A stretch of 30,604 bases of DNA from a virus. Position 1 is the stretch's first letter. Each line of letters opens with the position of its first letter. Both the position numbers and the translations under genes were made by a program. The notes beneath the pieces are model-generated. The model searched no databases. It had not been told where the DNA came from and saw only the letters and a program-made list of their open reading frames with translations. The DNA lies in the IMG/VR virus record IMGVR_UViG_3300023435_000073, positions 1 to 30,604 of that record; one strand, written 5' to 3'. Below, piece by piece: positions 1 through 5,422 of this stretch.

Positions 1-53
1 TCCTTAATTATACTTACCCTTTTACCTGGGTATAGGTCTTTTTTATCAATCAT
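1..53 (-). CDS. partial hypothetical protein, truncated by window edge
   Basis: The first 17 codons of a leftward gene are visible, beginning MIDKKDLYPGKR and still open at base 1. The ATG sits one base after the TAA of the preceding gene (TAA-T-ATG), the usual junction in this phage, which supports the start. Too little is visible to assign a function. Confidence 0.6.
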   Translation of the reverse strand, partial: MIDKKDLYPGKRVSIIK

Positions 54-54
54 A

Positions 55-345
55 TTATTTCTTTTTCTCTTCCTTTTCTAACTTAGCAATTTGTTCAAGT
101 AAAGTTGGAAGGTGTTTTTTGTATAGGCTGTCAACTTCAAATCCTGAAAGTTCATTATCACAACCAAGTTTTTCTGCCATCGCTTCTGCTGATTTATATC
201 CCTGTTCTTTTGCTTCTAATTCACATAACGCCAACCGACACGCCTCTGTTAAATTAAGTTCTTCGTCGTACATACCATACTTACGCATTAGTTTGTCTTC
301 TGCTGATAGTCCTAGGTCTTTGATTCTCTTTAATACTTTGTTCAT
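55..345 (-). CDS. hypothetical protein, 96 aa
   Basis: I do not recognise this protein. It is charged and predicted mostly helical, with a lysine/glutamate-rich C-terminus (KLEKEEKKK) that could form a short coiled coil. It has no signal peptide or membrane segment. Its ATG overlaps the TGA of the upstream gene (ATGA), so it is probably translationally coupled. It lies at the distal end of the replication/recombination operon, which makes an accessory early function likely, but that is inference. Confidence 0.7.
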   Translation of the reverse strand: MNKVLKRIKDLGLSAEDKLMRKYGMYDEELNLTEACRLALCELEAKEQGYKSAEAMAEKLGCDNELSGFEVDSLYKKHLPTLLEQIAKLEKEEKKK

Positions 346-623
346 ACATTTTTTCTTAGGTTTATTAATTTTATTATTATATTCTTCATTACTTTGAACT
401 TGTGTTGTTCTTCAGGTGCATAGGCGAGACTGTCAAGATAGTAATGACTTTCCGTTCCATCAGATATTCTTCGAAACCTTGGAAGGTGCGAATCATCATC
501 TTTCATTAGTTCCAATATATCTCCATTAGCAAATGTACTATTATAGGAAGCAACAACAACAAATTTCCTTTGAATATCTATACCTAACTCTTTAATTGTT
601 TTTCCGCTTTCAAATGTTTTCAT
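342..623 (-). CDS. hypothetical protein, 93 aa
   Basis: The family is not recognised. The middle (about residues 20-65) reads like a small beta-rich domain with alternating hydrophobic residues (KFVVVASYN, GDILELMKDDD, PRFRRISDG), and the C-terminus is basic and helical (IIIKLINLRKNV). It ends in TGA overlapping the ATG of the next gene and starts three bases after the stop of the upstream gene. It belongs to the compact early operon. Confidence 0.7.
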   Translation of the reverse strand: MKTFESGKTIKELGIDIQRKFVVVASYNSTFANGDILELMKDDDSHLPRFRRISDGTESHYYLDSLAYAPEEQHKFKVMKNIIIKLINLRKNV

Positions 624-626
624 AGG

Positions 627-950
627 TTAATACTCCTTGTTTATTGTTGCTCTTTTTTTAGCTAACATAATAAATTCTTTTACAACTTCATCTCTGTTTT
701 TTAGTTCTTTATACACTTTATAATTATTACCACAATTTGCTTTTTGTTTAGCACTAGCTGATGTGTCTCCTGCACCAAGATATTCGCCTATCTCTTGGTT
801 ATACTTTAATTCTGCATTAAGCATTTCAGCTTTTAGATCAGACCATAACGCAGTTAATTGTATCGCTTTATCAATCCAGAAATCAGGTGTCATTACCCTG
901 CCCTCTATTACAGATAACTGCATTTCATCTAATAATGATTTGATAGTCAT
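627..950 (-). CDS. hypothetical protein, 107 aa
   Basis: A soluble, mostly helical protein of unknown family. It has a tryptophan-containing first half (DFWIDKAIQLTALWSDLK) and a basic second half (SASAKQKANCGNNYKVYKEL, AKKRATINKEY). Phage recombination operons often carry small helical proteins beside the annealing protein, so a recombination accessory role is conceivable but unproven. It has no SD site and sits one base from its upstream neighbour. Confidence 0.7.
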   Translation of the reverse strand: MTIKSLLDEMQLSVIEGRVMTPDFWIDKAIQLTALWSDLKAEMLNAELKYNQEIGEYLGAGDTSASAKQKANCGNNYKVYKELKNRDEVVKEFIMLAKKRATINKEY

Positions 951-951
951 A

Positions 952-1191
952 TTAAATAGGGATATTAAGTTTTGGTTCTGGTTTCCAGTCGTTCAACTTA
1001 AAGTAAAGGTTACCGTCTCTTGATTTATTAAAGTCTAAATTAACCCAGCCATTATATACATGCTTATCCAGGAATGCTTTAAACTCATCTACTTTAATTG
1101 ATACTGTTCCCTTGTTAAATTCAGGTGCATCATCTCTTGGTACTTTGTAAATCATTCCGTCGGGAAAGATAGTTTCTTTTTTTTGTTCCAT
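952..1191 (-). CDS. hypothetical protein beside the annealing protein, 79 aa
   Basis: A small acidic protein with an aromatic and glycine pattern (FPDGMIYKVPRDDAPEF, NGWVNLDFNKSRDGNLYF, LNDWKP). It looks like a compact beta fold with exposed aromatics. It lies directly after the Rad52-like gene in the same operon. A nucleic-acid-binding role, for example as an SSB substitute, would fit that position, but no OB-fold signature can be asserted by eye. Function unknown. Confidence 0.7.
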   Translation of the reverse strand: MEQKKETIFPDGMIYKVPRDDAPEFNKGTVSIKVDEFKAFLDKHVYNGWVNLDFNKSRDGNLYFKLNDWKPEPKLNIPI

Positions 1192-1206
1192 AGTTTTGTT
1201 TTATTA

Positions 1207-1611
1207 TTAAAATGGTACTCGTGCTATTGGTGTTTCTATACTTAGAGCTGTATGCTTTCCCTTGAAAACATCAATTCCAATCTCTAAATAACTACCTATC
1301 TTTGTAAGTGCGTCAGTACAAGCTCCCTTGTAAGCGTCTCCTAAGTCCTTATTATCATTACCACCAAAGGATTCAATGTGAATATCTTGATAAGTAAACA
1401 CTGACTTTACAACCACCATAGGATTTTCTGCCTCAGTTTTCTCTACAAACTCATTTGCGATTTTCCATTCACCTATACCAAATACTTCATTAAGTCGTTC
1501 TACCACATAAATAGCCTTGATAGAGCTTAGGAACTTTTTTGTAGGGTGTTGAGAAATAGCCTCTTCTGGTAATGGTGCTTTTAGTTTTTTTATTTGTTCT
1601 TCTGTAATCAT
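1207..1611 (-). CDS. Rad52/22-family single-strand annealing protein
   Basis: Probably a phage single-strand annealing protein that coats resected ssDNA and pairs complementary strands. The 134-aa sequence shows the family layout: an N-terminal helix with LKAPLPEEAIS, a VVERLNEVFGIGEW core strand-helix segment (about residues 36-50), beta strands with conserved hydrophobics (VVVKSVFTYQDI), and a GDAYKGACTDALTKIGSYL helix (about residues 91-110) like the 'A-D-A..K-R/A..G-x-Y-L' motif of Rad52-like proteins. It is shorter than full Rad52 but close to the N-terminal catalytic domain length. The start is one base after the previous stop (TAA-T-ATG). An annealase with no polymerase nearby suggests recombination-dependent replication using host enzymes. 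Confidence 0.8.
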   Translation of the reverse strand: MITEEQIKKLKAPLPEEAISQHPTKKFLSSIKAIYVVERLNEVFGIGEWKIANEFVEKTEAENPMVVVKSVFTYQDIHIESFGGNDNKDLGDAYKGACTDALTKIGSYLEIGIDVFKGKHTALSIETPIARVPF

Positions 1612-1612
1612 A

Positions 1613-1765
1613 TTAGAATATTACCTTATAATTTATTTGTGATACATCTTCATAAGAAGTTATACCAAGAGCCTTGAATATGTCTTCTTGTACATTATCA
1701 GATTCTAAGTACAAGACCATTGGTTCAGCTATACGCTCATAGAATACTTTGACCTCGTAATTCAT
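1613..1765 (-). CDS. small hypothetical protein, 50 aa
   Basis: Begins MNYEVKVFYERIAEPM and ends INYKVIF. It is acidic with a strand-helix look and no recognised family. Its ATG overlaps the TGA of the 34-aa gene (GTATGA), and a GGAG lies just before the ATG, so coupling is likely. The stop is followed one base later by the Rad52-like gene. Tight packing and the shared junction style support it as a real gene. Confidence 0.6.
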   Translation of the reverse strand: MNYEVKVFYERIAEPMVLYLESDNVQEDIFKALGITSYEDVSQINYKVIF

Positions 1766-1866
1766 ACTCCTATGTTATTAATCTTACTAAAAGTCTTATA
1801 TAGTTTACTTTTTCTTAACTCTGCTATTAAACATCTAAAGTGCATTTTTGCTTTTCGTTTATTCAT
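1762..1866 (-). CDS. small basic hypothetical protein, 34 aa
   Basis: Begins MNKRKAKMHFRCLIAEL and is strongly basic (many K/R). The ATG is preceded by an A-rich leader (AAAAAAAT) and no SD. The stop overlaps the next start by ATGA. A nucleic-acid-binding role fits the charge, but it is short and unrecognised. Confidence 0.5.
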   Translation of the reverse strand: MNKRKAKMHFRCLIAELRKSKLYKTFSKINNIGV

Positions 1867-1872
1867 ATTTTT

Positions 1873-2034
1873 TTAATTAGCTATGTATTCTATAAAGTCG
1901 CTATAAATATCATTTCGTTTTTCTGGATTATCTATCTGCTCATGTAGATAATAAGCAACTCCAGGCTCTCCTACAAAATGATTAGCGTATTCATCAACTT
2001 CCTCGTGTAATGCTTCTTTTGTTGGTTCTTTCAT
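1873..2034 (-). CDS. small acidic hypothetical protein, 53 aa
   Basis: Reads MKEPTKEALHEEVDEYANHF onward and ends in FIEYIAN. It is acidic. An upstream in-frame ATG at 2064 exists, but the start at 2034 is preferred: it lies one base after the TAA of the 40-aa gene (TAA-T-ATG), and the extension would overlap that gene in another frame. No family recognised. Confidence 0.6.
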   Translation of the reverse strand: MKEPTKEALHEEVDEYANHFVGEPGVAYYLHEQIDNPEKRNDIYSDFIEYIAN

Positions 2035-2035
2035 A

Positions 2036-2158
2036 TTAAAACATCTCCTCCCCTTGCACTTCACTGTATTGTCTTTCTACATTCTCACGACTTAACCTAC
2101 CCTCTTGTATTGCTTCGTCTAGTTGGTCTAACCAACCTTGCACTGTTTTACTTATCAT
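2036..2158 (-). CDS. small hypothetical protein, 40 aa
   Basis: Begins MISKTVQGWLDQLDEAIQEG and ends GEEMF. It looks like an amphipathic helical protein. It is the first gene after the hairpin leader at 2168..2229 and the extended -10 promoter at 2251..2256, so it should be the promoter-proximal gene of the recombination segment. A GGGGAGGAG run near its 3' end could act as the SD for the next gene, though the spacing is short. Confidence 0.55.
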   Translation of the reverse strand: MISKTVQGWLDQLDEAIQEGRLSRENVERQYSEVQGEEMF

Positions 2159-2167
2159 ACTGTTTTA

Positions 2168-2229
2168 TCTATTGAGGAAGAGCAAGTAAGCAATCGACTA
2201 TCTTACTTAACTTCCTCCTCATCAATAGA
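2168..2229 (-). promoter_or_regulatory. long hairpin in the 5' leader of the recombination genes
   Basis: Three nested perfect stems are visible: TCTATTGA (2168-2175) with TCAATAGA (2222-2229), GGAAG (2176-2180) with CTTCC (2211-2215), and AAGTAAG (2184-2190) with CTTACTT (2202-2208). The element lies between a predicted transcription start near 2244 and the ATG at 2158. There is no T-run after it, so it is not a simple terminator. It could control translation, act as an attenuator or stabilise the message. Confidence 0.65.
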
Positions 2230-2250
2230 CTCGATTATTTGTATATCTTT

Positions 2251-2297
2251 ATTATAACATAATTTTACAAAACTACCTAATTATTACCTGTGGATAA
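2251..2297 (-). promoter_or_regulatory. extended -10 promoter with upstream DnaA box
   Basis: On the minus strand a TGT-TATAAT extended -10 lies at 2251-2259. The -35 is weak (TAGGTA at 2274-2279, 17-nt spacer). An exact DnaA-box sequence (TTATCCACA on the minus strand) is at 2289-2297, nine bases upstream of that -35. The box overlaps the end of the 45-aa gene. It probably drives the hairpin leader and the genes leftward from 2158. Confidence 0.5.
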
Positions 2298-2414
2298 CTT
2301 TCTATTATATTCTTTTAATAAGCCTTTCATTCTATATACAGGACAAGTTACATATTCCCTACGTTCTTCTACTGTTTTATAAGCGTCTGGACTGCTACAA
2401 TATTTACACTTCAT
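2277..2414 (-). CDS. small zinc-knuckle-like protein, 45 aa
   Basis: Begins MKCKYCSSPDAYKT and has a second cysteine at VTCPVY. The CxxC plus C pattern suggests a small metal-binding knuckle. Its basic C-terminus (KEYNRKLSTGNN) could contact nucleic acid. The start lies one base after the TAA of the helicase-like gene (TAA-T-ATG). Its 3' end contains the DnaA-box sequence at 2289-2297. Function unknown. Confidence 0.6.
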   Translation of the reverse strand: MKCKYCSSPDAYKTVEERREYVTCPVYRMKGLLKEYNRKLSTGNN

Positions 2415-2415
2415 A

Positions 2416-3396
2416 TTAGTTTGTTGGTAAAAATGTATTTTTAAACTTTCCTATCTCGTCTACGAAAGTCCCTCTATCAAAGTATAATTCAGATACTGCT
2501 TCTGAATACCCTCTAGCCTTTTGCAAATATAATACTGACTTAATGTTTTCAGGGTATTCTGCGTCTGGGTTTTGGTTACGAGATATTTTTAACACCCTAT
2601 CTGCACCATCTGAAATTTTACCACTACCAGCCAACTCATCCATTCCTTTATCAGTTCCTTGACCACTTTTCCTGTAATGATGGATAAGAACTAACGGAAC
2701 TCTTGACTTAGATGTAAAATTCATGATAGACTTAACAATACGTTTCTGACGATCTATATCCGACTCACCCCTATTACCCTCTACAAGATCAAGATTGTCA
2801 ATGTATACAAGATCAAGTTCATCATACTTATTGATCAGTTTTAAGATACCTTCCCAACTGGCACTACCACCACGTCTTACTCCCTCAAAATAGAGGTTAT
2901 TAATAGCGTCAAGTTCTCCTAATCGTCTTTGATACATTAACACTTTCTTATCTGGTATTTTATAATCGTATTCTTCTTGGATAGTTATACCAGCATACTT
3001 TCTGGCAAAGTCTTCTAATATTTCGTCGTGCTCCATTTCAAGTGATATGTATAGGACCTTATGTCCTCTTCTAGCGTTCTTACACGCCATATCAAAGCTG
3101 TATGTAGTTTTTCCAGAAGCTCTCTTCGCAGCAATGACAATAAAGTCAGTCCTTTTAATAATAGCAAATTTATCGTCTAGTGTTGGAGTCCCCCAAGTAT
3201 ACCGTTTTCTGTAATCCTTTTTTATTACAAGTCCAGCTTCAACACCTTTCTGTGCTTTTTGTATAAGTTCATCTATAAGGAAATTGTTTGCAAATTTATC
3301 GCCCCACTGTTTTGTTATATCGCAATATAGATCAATCAAACCAACCCCATCTCTTATTTGCTTTTTAGTGTAGTTGTAAATATCTTCGACAAGCAT
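2416..3396 (-). CDS. DnaB/RecA-like replicative helicase ATPase
   Basis: A 326-aa RecA-fold ATPase most like the C-terminal half of DnaB-type helicases. Walker A is AAKRASGKTT (residues 89-98) and Walker B is LDLVYIDNLDL (about 195-204). A DnaB-like IHHYRKSGQG segment follows near residue 239, then AGSGKISDGAD. The N-terminal 65 residues are short and do not resemble the full DnaB primase-binding domain. It lies directly downstream of the initiator gene, the usual initiator-helicase pairing in phage replication modules. A RadA/KaiC-like ATPase is the alternative. A predicted promoter precedes it at 3418..3446. Confidence 0.82.
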   Translation of the reverse strand: MLVEDIYNYTKKQIRDGVGLIDLYCDITKQWGDKFANNFLIDELIQKAQKGVEAGLVIKKDYRKRYTWGTPTLDDKFAIIKRTDFIVIAAKRASGKTTYSFDMACKNARRGHKVLYISLEMEHDEILEDFARKYAGITIQEEYDYKIPDKKVLMYQRRLGELDAINNLYFEGVRRGGSASWEGILKLINKYDELDLVYIDNLDLVEGNRGESDIDRQKRIVKSIMNFTSKSRVPLVLIHHYRKSGQGTDKGMDELAGSGKISDGADRVLKISRNQNPDAEYPENIKSVLYLQKARGYSEAVSELYFDRGTFVDEIGKFKNTFLPTN

Positions 3397-3417
3397 AAAG
3401 ATTTTGTTTATATTTTT

Positions 3418-3462
3418 ATTATAGCATACTTATATTACCACACAAAGTGGGGGTGTGGACAA
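3418..3462 (-). promoter_or_regulatory. extended -10 promoter with overlapping inverted repeat
   Basis: On the minus strand a TGC-TATAAT extended -10 occupies 3418-3426. A weak -35 (TTTGTG) is at 3441-3446, spacer 17. A perfect 6-bp inverted repeat CCACAC/GTGTGG (3438-3443 and 3453-3458) overlaps the -35, an operator-like placement. TTGTCCACA on the minus strand (3454-3462) is a one-mismatch DnaA box seven bases upstream of the -35. It probably drives the helicase-like gene. Confidence 0.5.
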
Positions 3463-3465
3463 GTT

Positions 3466-3738
3466 TTATATGAACTTTTCTAAATATTTAATAGGGTCTT
3501 TTTCTAGTACCATTAGTTGTAAGTGGTATTGCCAAGCTGGTAAAAAAACGTCTTGCCAATTACCAACATATTGATAAGTTGTGTTTATTTCTTTCTCCCC
3601 CCAAAAAGCCTTTGCAAAGTCGTGTGAGAAAATCATTGCATAAGCCCCATTTCTAGGGTTAAATGAAATATTCTCTTTGCACCAACCATTGTTTAGAGCT
3701 TTCTCAATTGCTTTTTTTAGTATTTGTTCGTTTGTCAT
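3466..3738 (-). CDS. hypothetical protein, 90 aa
   Basis: Begins MTNEQILKKAIEKALNNGW and is rich in aromatics (AYAMIFSHDFAKAFWG, YQYVGNWQDVFLPAWQYHLQ). It is a soluble small phage protein of a type often found between initiator and helicase genes. I cannot assign a family. The neighbouring initiator gene ends six bases upstream, so the two are co-transcribed. Confidence 0.7.
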   Translation of the reverse strand: MTNEQILKKAIEKALNNGWCKENISFNPRNGAYAMIFSHDFAKAFWGEKEINTTYQYVGNWQDVFLPAWQYHLQLMVLEKDPIKYLEKFI

Positions 3739-3743
3739 AAGTT

Positions 3744-4577
3744 TTATAAATCAAATAATAAGTAATATTTAGCCTTTTCTTCATCATCCATATTGTTATC
3801 CTTGATAAACCTCTCCCAAGCGTTGTGTTGTGCTGGGGTGCTATCTCCGAACTTAGCTATGGAATCTTTTATGTATCGTTTAGACATTTCGTGCATTGAT
3901 TCTTTTGATTCTGTTATTTCATCGTTCCACTGCTTATTTCCCAACCAAGTTGGTGGGTGTGGTATATATTTTAATGTTTGCCACTGCTCAGACTTTTTAT
4001 GTTTTTCTAATGATGATAGTATGTTTTCTAACTCAATCCTTTTAATAGTAAGAAATATTTTTTGTGCTTTATCTTTTTTAACTTTTCTTCCTACAGGGTA
4101 TTTTTCCCAAAAGGAATTGAAGTCTGTTTTGGTCATTGCTAAATGACCAATAGTTTCTTTCTTTTCATTCTTTTCTTTCTTATCATTATTGTATGTGTAT
4201 TGTTTGGTGTCGGTTTGTTGTTTGTTTGTTGTATTGCCACCCTGCCATAAGTTATAATTATTGACTGTAATTACAGTAGTAACTCTGTTTGTTTGTTGTA
4301 TTATATCTCCGTCTTTTTCTAGTTCACTTAAATATCGTCTTACTTTATCTCTTGACCATTTCCACCTTTTTGACAGTGTTAATTGAGAATATCCAAGTTG
4401 TCCTCTTTCTAATTTAACTCTAATCCCACGAACCCTAAAAAATCCAGCAGTATGTTGTGCTATTCCAATTAGGTCTACCCAAGCCTGTCCTCTTGTAAAT
4501 TTTTCCGATAACCACCTATCGGAATGTATTAGATGTCTATTTACATAGAAAAAATTTGATTCTGGTTTGTTTTCCAT
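3744..4577 (-). CDS. phage replication initiator / replisome organizer
   Basis: A 277-aa protein with the two-part layout of phage replisome organizers. The N-terminal winged-helix region (about residues 45-110) contains RGQLGYSQLTLSKRWKWSRD and the recognition-helix-like VRRYLSELEKDGDI. A low-complexity N/T/K/E linker follows (about 115-145). The C-terminal domain contains FWEKYPVGRKVKKDKAQKIF, EQWQTLKYIPHPPTWL and KQWNDE, a conserved pattern in phage initiators next to DnaB/DnaC-type loaders. It should bind the origin and recruit the helicase encoded just downstream. The nearby region 4751..4954 is a plausible origin. It is probably transcribed from the strong promoter at 4718..4746. Confidence 0.82.
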   Translation of the reverse strand: MENKPESNFFYVNRHLIHSDRWLSEKFTRGQAWVDLIGIAQHTAGFFRVRGIRVKLERGQLGYSQLTLSKRWKWSRDKVRRYLSELEKDGDIIQQTNRVTTVITVNNYNLWQGGNTTNKQQTDTKQYTYNNDKKEKNEKKETIGHLAMTKTDFNSFWEKYPVGRKVKKDKAQKIFLTIKRIELENILSSLEKHKKSEQWQTLKYIPHPPTWLGNKQWNDEITESKESMHEMSKRYIKDSIAKFGDSTPAQHNAWERFIKDNNMDDEEKAKYYLLFDL

Positions 4578-4583
4578 ATTTTT

Positions 4584-4697
4584 TTAATTAAAAAAGACGA
4601 GAGCCACGCAAAGTATGAAACACCTCACTACAGGTGCAGTCGTTATGACTTCTTTACATGGCTTTCGCCTCTTTAAATATTGTAGTGATTTATTCAT
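4584..4697 (-). CDS. possible small hydrophobic protein, 37 aa
   Basis: Begins MNKSLQYLKRRKPCKE and ends in a hydrophobic stretch (VVRCFILCVALVFFN), so it would be a short basic membrane peptide. The ATG lies about 14 nt after the predicted start of the best promoter in the window, and the TAA is followed closely by the initiator gene. The same bases fold into a pseudoknot-like RNA (4588..4688), so the ORF may be incidental or the RNA may control its translation. Confidence 0.4.
   Translation of the reverse strand: MNKSLQYLKRRKPCKEVITTAPVVRCFILCVALVFFN
4588..4688 (-). ncRNA. candidate pseudoknotted structured RNA
   Basis: In the minus-strand transcript the 5' segment TCACTACA (4688-4681) is fully complementary to the 8-nt loop TGTAGTGA (4632-4625) of a hairpin closed by CACC/GGTG (4636-4633, 4624-4621). 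Between them lie GGC-GAAA-GCC, a GNRA tetraloop (4669-4660), and AGTC-ATAAC-GACT (4650-4638). GCCATG (4662-4657) can pair with CGTGGC (4608-4603), and a T-run follows (about 4595-4590). It starts about 25 nt after the predicted transcription start. It could be a riboregulator, a replication-control RNA or a structured leader. No known class is recognised. Confidence 0.5.
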
Positions 4698-4717
4698 ATA
4701 TTTTATTATTCACTTAC

Positions 4718-4761
4718 ATTATACCAAAAATAAAAGCATGTGTCAAGAATACTTATCCACA
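4718..4761 (-). promoter_or_regulatory. consensus sigma70 promoter with DnaA box
   Basis: On the minus strand TTGACA (4746-4741), a 17-nt spacer and TATAAT (4723-4718) match the consensus perfectly, with an added TGG extension of the -10. The exact DnaA box TTATCCACA is on the plus strand at 4753-4761, six bases upstream of the -35. This should be the main promoter for the replication operon, with transcription starting near 4711. Confidence 0.85.
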
Positions 4762-4948
4762 ACTTATACGAGTCATAATTGAACCAATATAATACCCCCC
4801 ATTACTATGCGGAAATTTCTGTTGCACAACTTGCTATACTAATTTTAGCAATTATATTAAAAATGGAGCTTCATTTTGCTCGTAGAAATTTCTGTGACAT
4901 ACAGAAAACTCTGTGTAACATATTAGACTATATATGTACATTGTAAAC
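4762..4948. other. non-coding, repeat-bearing region; possible replication origin
   Basis: No convincing gene is seen on either strand. The region holds an 11-bp direct repeat GAAATTTCTGT (4812-4822 and 4885-4895), dyads such as TTGCTA/TAGCAA around 4833-4853, and AT-rich DNA, next to the DnaA box at 4753-4761 and upstream of the initiator gene. This composition fits a phage origin, but there is no cluster of identical iterons, so the call is tentative. Confidence 0.3.
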
Positions 4949-4968
4949 AAAAAGGGAGGATTGCTCCC
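4949..4968 (-). terminator. probable second rho-independent terminator
   Basis: On the minus strand GGGAG-CAATC-CTCCC (4968-4954) is followed by TTTTT (4953-4949). The stem is short, but a run of G precedes it and may extend pairing. It lies downstream of the terminator at 5010..5034, so the two form a tandem stop before the replication promoter. Confidence 0.5.
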
Positions 4969-5009
4969 CCCCCAGACTCACTTTAGGTGAATATACATAT
5001 TAGCACAAC

Positions 5010-5034
5010 AAAAAAGAGCCATTTTCAGGCTCTT
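5010..5034 (-). terminator. rho-independent terminator
   Basis: On the minus strand AAGAGCC (5034-5028), loop TGAAAAT, GGCTCTT (5020-5014) and a T6 tract form a classical intrinsic terminator. It closes the transcript arising from the promoter at 5393..5420, and probably read-through from the virion operon. Confidence 0.8.
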
Positions 5035-5076
5035 AATTTTGATTTTTAACCGTACGAGAAAGAGGGGTATTCTTGC

Positions 5077-5132
5077 GTTCTAAGCGTGCTATTTTCCAGA
5101 GATAGGTCAATATACCTTTATTTGCTTAGAAC
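5077..5132 (-). ncRNA. structured 3' RNA between micro-peptide genes and terminator
   Basis: A perfect 9-bp stem GTTCTAAGC/GCTTAGAAC (5124-5132 with 5077-5085) encloses a second hairpin AGGT-ATATTG-ACCT (5117-5104). It lies in a roughly 200-nt gene-free stretch (5035-5231) of the transcript ending at the terminator at 5010..5034. It could be an independent small RNA or a long structured 3' UTR. No known family recognised. Confidence 0.4.
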
Positions 5133-5231
5133 TCAATTTTGGACGTTTTATGTACGTTTTGACTATTTTTCTTGTGTAAATTTACAGTAATAAAATTCAC
5201 TGAAAAAAAGTGTAGGTCTGCTTTTTGGCGT

Positions 5232-5324
5232 TTAACAACCAATCCAGTATTTTGCTACAAAATATGCACCTAAAAAGAGGAGTGCTTGACATAGCACAAA
5301 TAGTGTTAATAATACTTTTTTCAT
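5232..5324 (-). CDS. tiny membrane protein, 30 aa
   Basis: Sequence starts MKKVLLTLFVLCQALLFLG and continues AYFVAKYWIGC, a single membrane-spanning helix with a lysine-containing N-terminus. The ATG is one base after the TAA of the 19-aa ORF (TAA-T-ATG). It lies directly downstream of the strong promoter at 5393..5420 and upstream of a terminator, a genuine transcription unit. Candidate roles are antiholin/holin-like, superinfection exclusion or a toxin-like peptide; none can be chosen from sequence. Confidence 0.5.
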   Translation of the reverse strand: MKKVLLTLFVLCQALLFLGAYFVAKYWIGC

Positions 5325-5325
5325 A

Positions 5326-5385
5326 TTATCCGAATAATCCTTTGTAAACAATTAGTGCAAAAAGCACTGATAAAAATATTGACAT
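5326..5385 (-). CDS. tiny hydrophobic peptide, 19 aa, possibly leaderless
   Basis: Encodes MSIFLSVLFALIVYKGLFG, a nearly pure membrane helix. Its ATG lies at 5385, eight bases from the -10 of the promoter at 5393..5398, so the transcript would begin at or next to the start codon. It is joined to the 30-aa membrane peptide by TAA-T-ATG. The very small size keeps confidence moderate, but the paired arrangement under one promoter supports both. Confidence 0.4.
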   Translation of the reverse strand: MSIFLSVLFALIVYKGLFG

Positions 5386-5392
5386 ATAAGTT

Positions 5393-5420
5393 ATTATACA
5401 CTGTTATTTTATTTTGTCAA
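5393..5420 (-). promoter_or_regulatory. strong sigma70 promoter
   Basis: On the minus strand TTGACA (5420-5415), a 16-nt spacer and TATAAT (5398-5393). It begins just after the stop codon of the large gene at 5423..7252. Downstream are two tiny membrane peptides, a structured RNA stretch and a terminator at 5010..5034, giving an estimated transcript of about 375 nt. Confidence 0.75.
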
Positions 5421-5422
5421 GT

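Noticed and set aside
5287-5320. Plus-strand TTGACA followed by AATAAT
   Set aside because: The -10 is weak, it lies antisense inside a micro-gene and no plus-strand gene follows.
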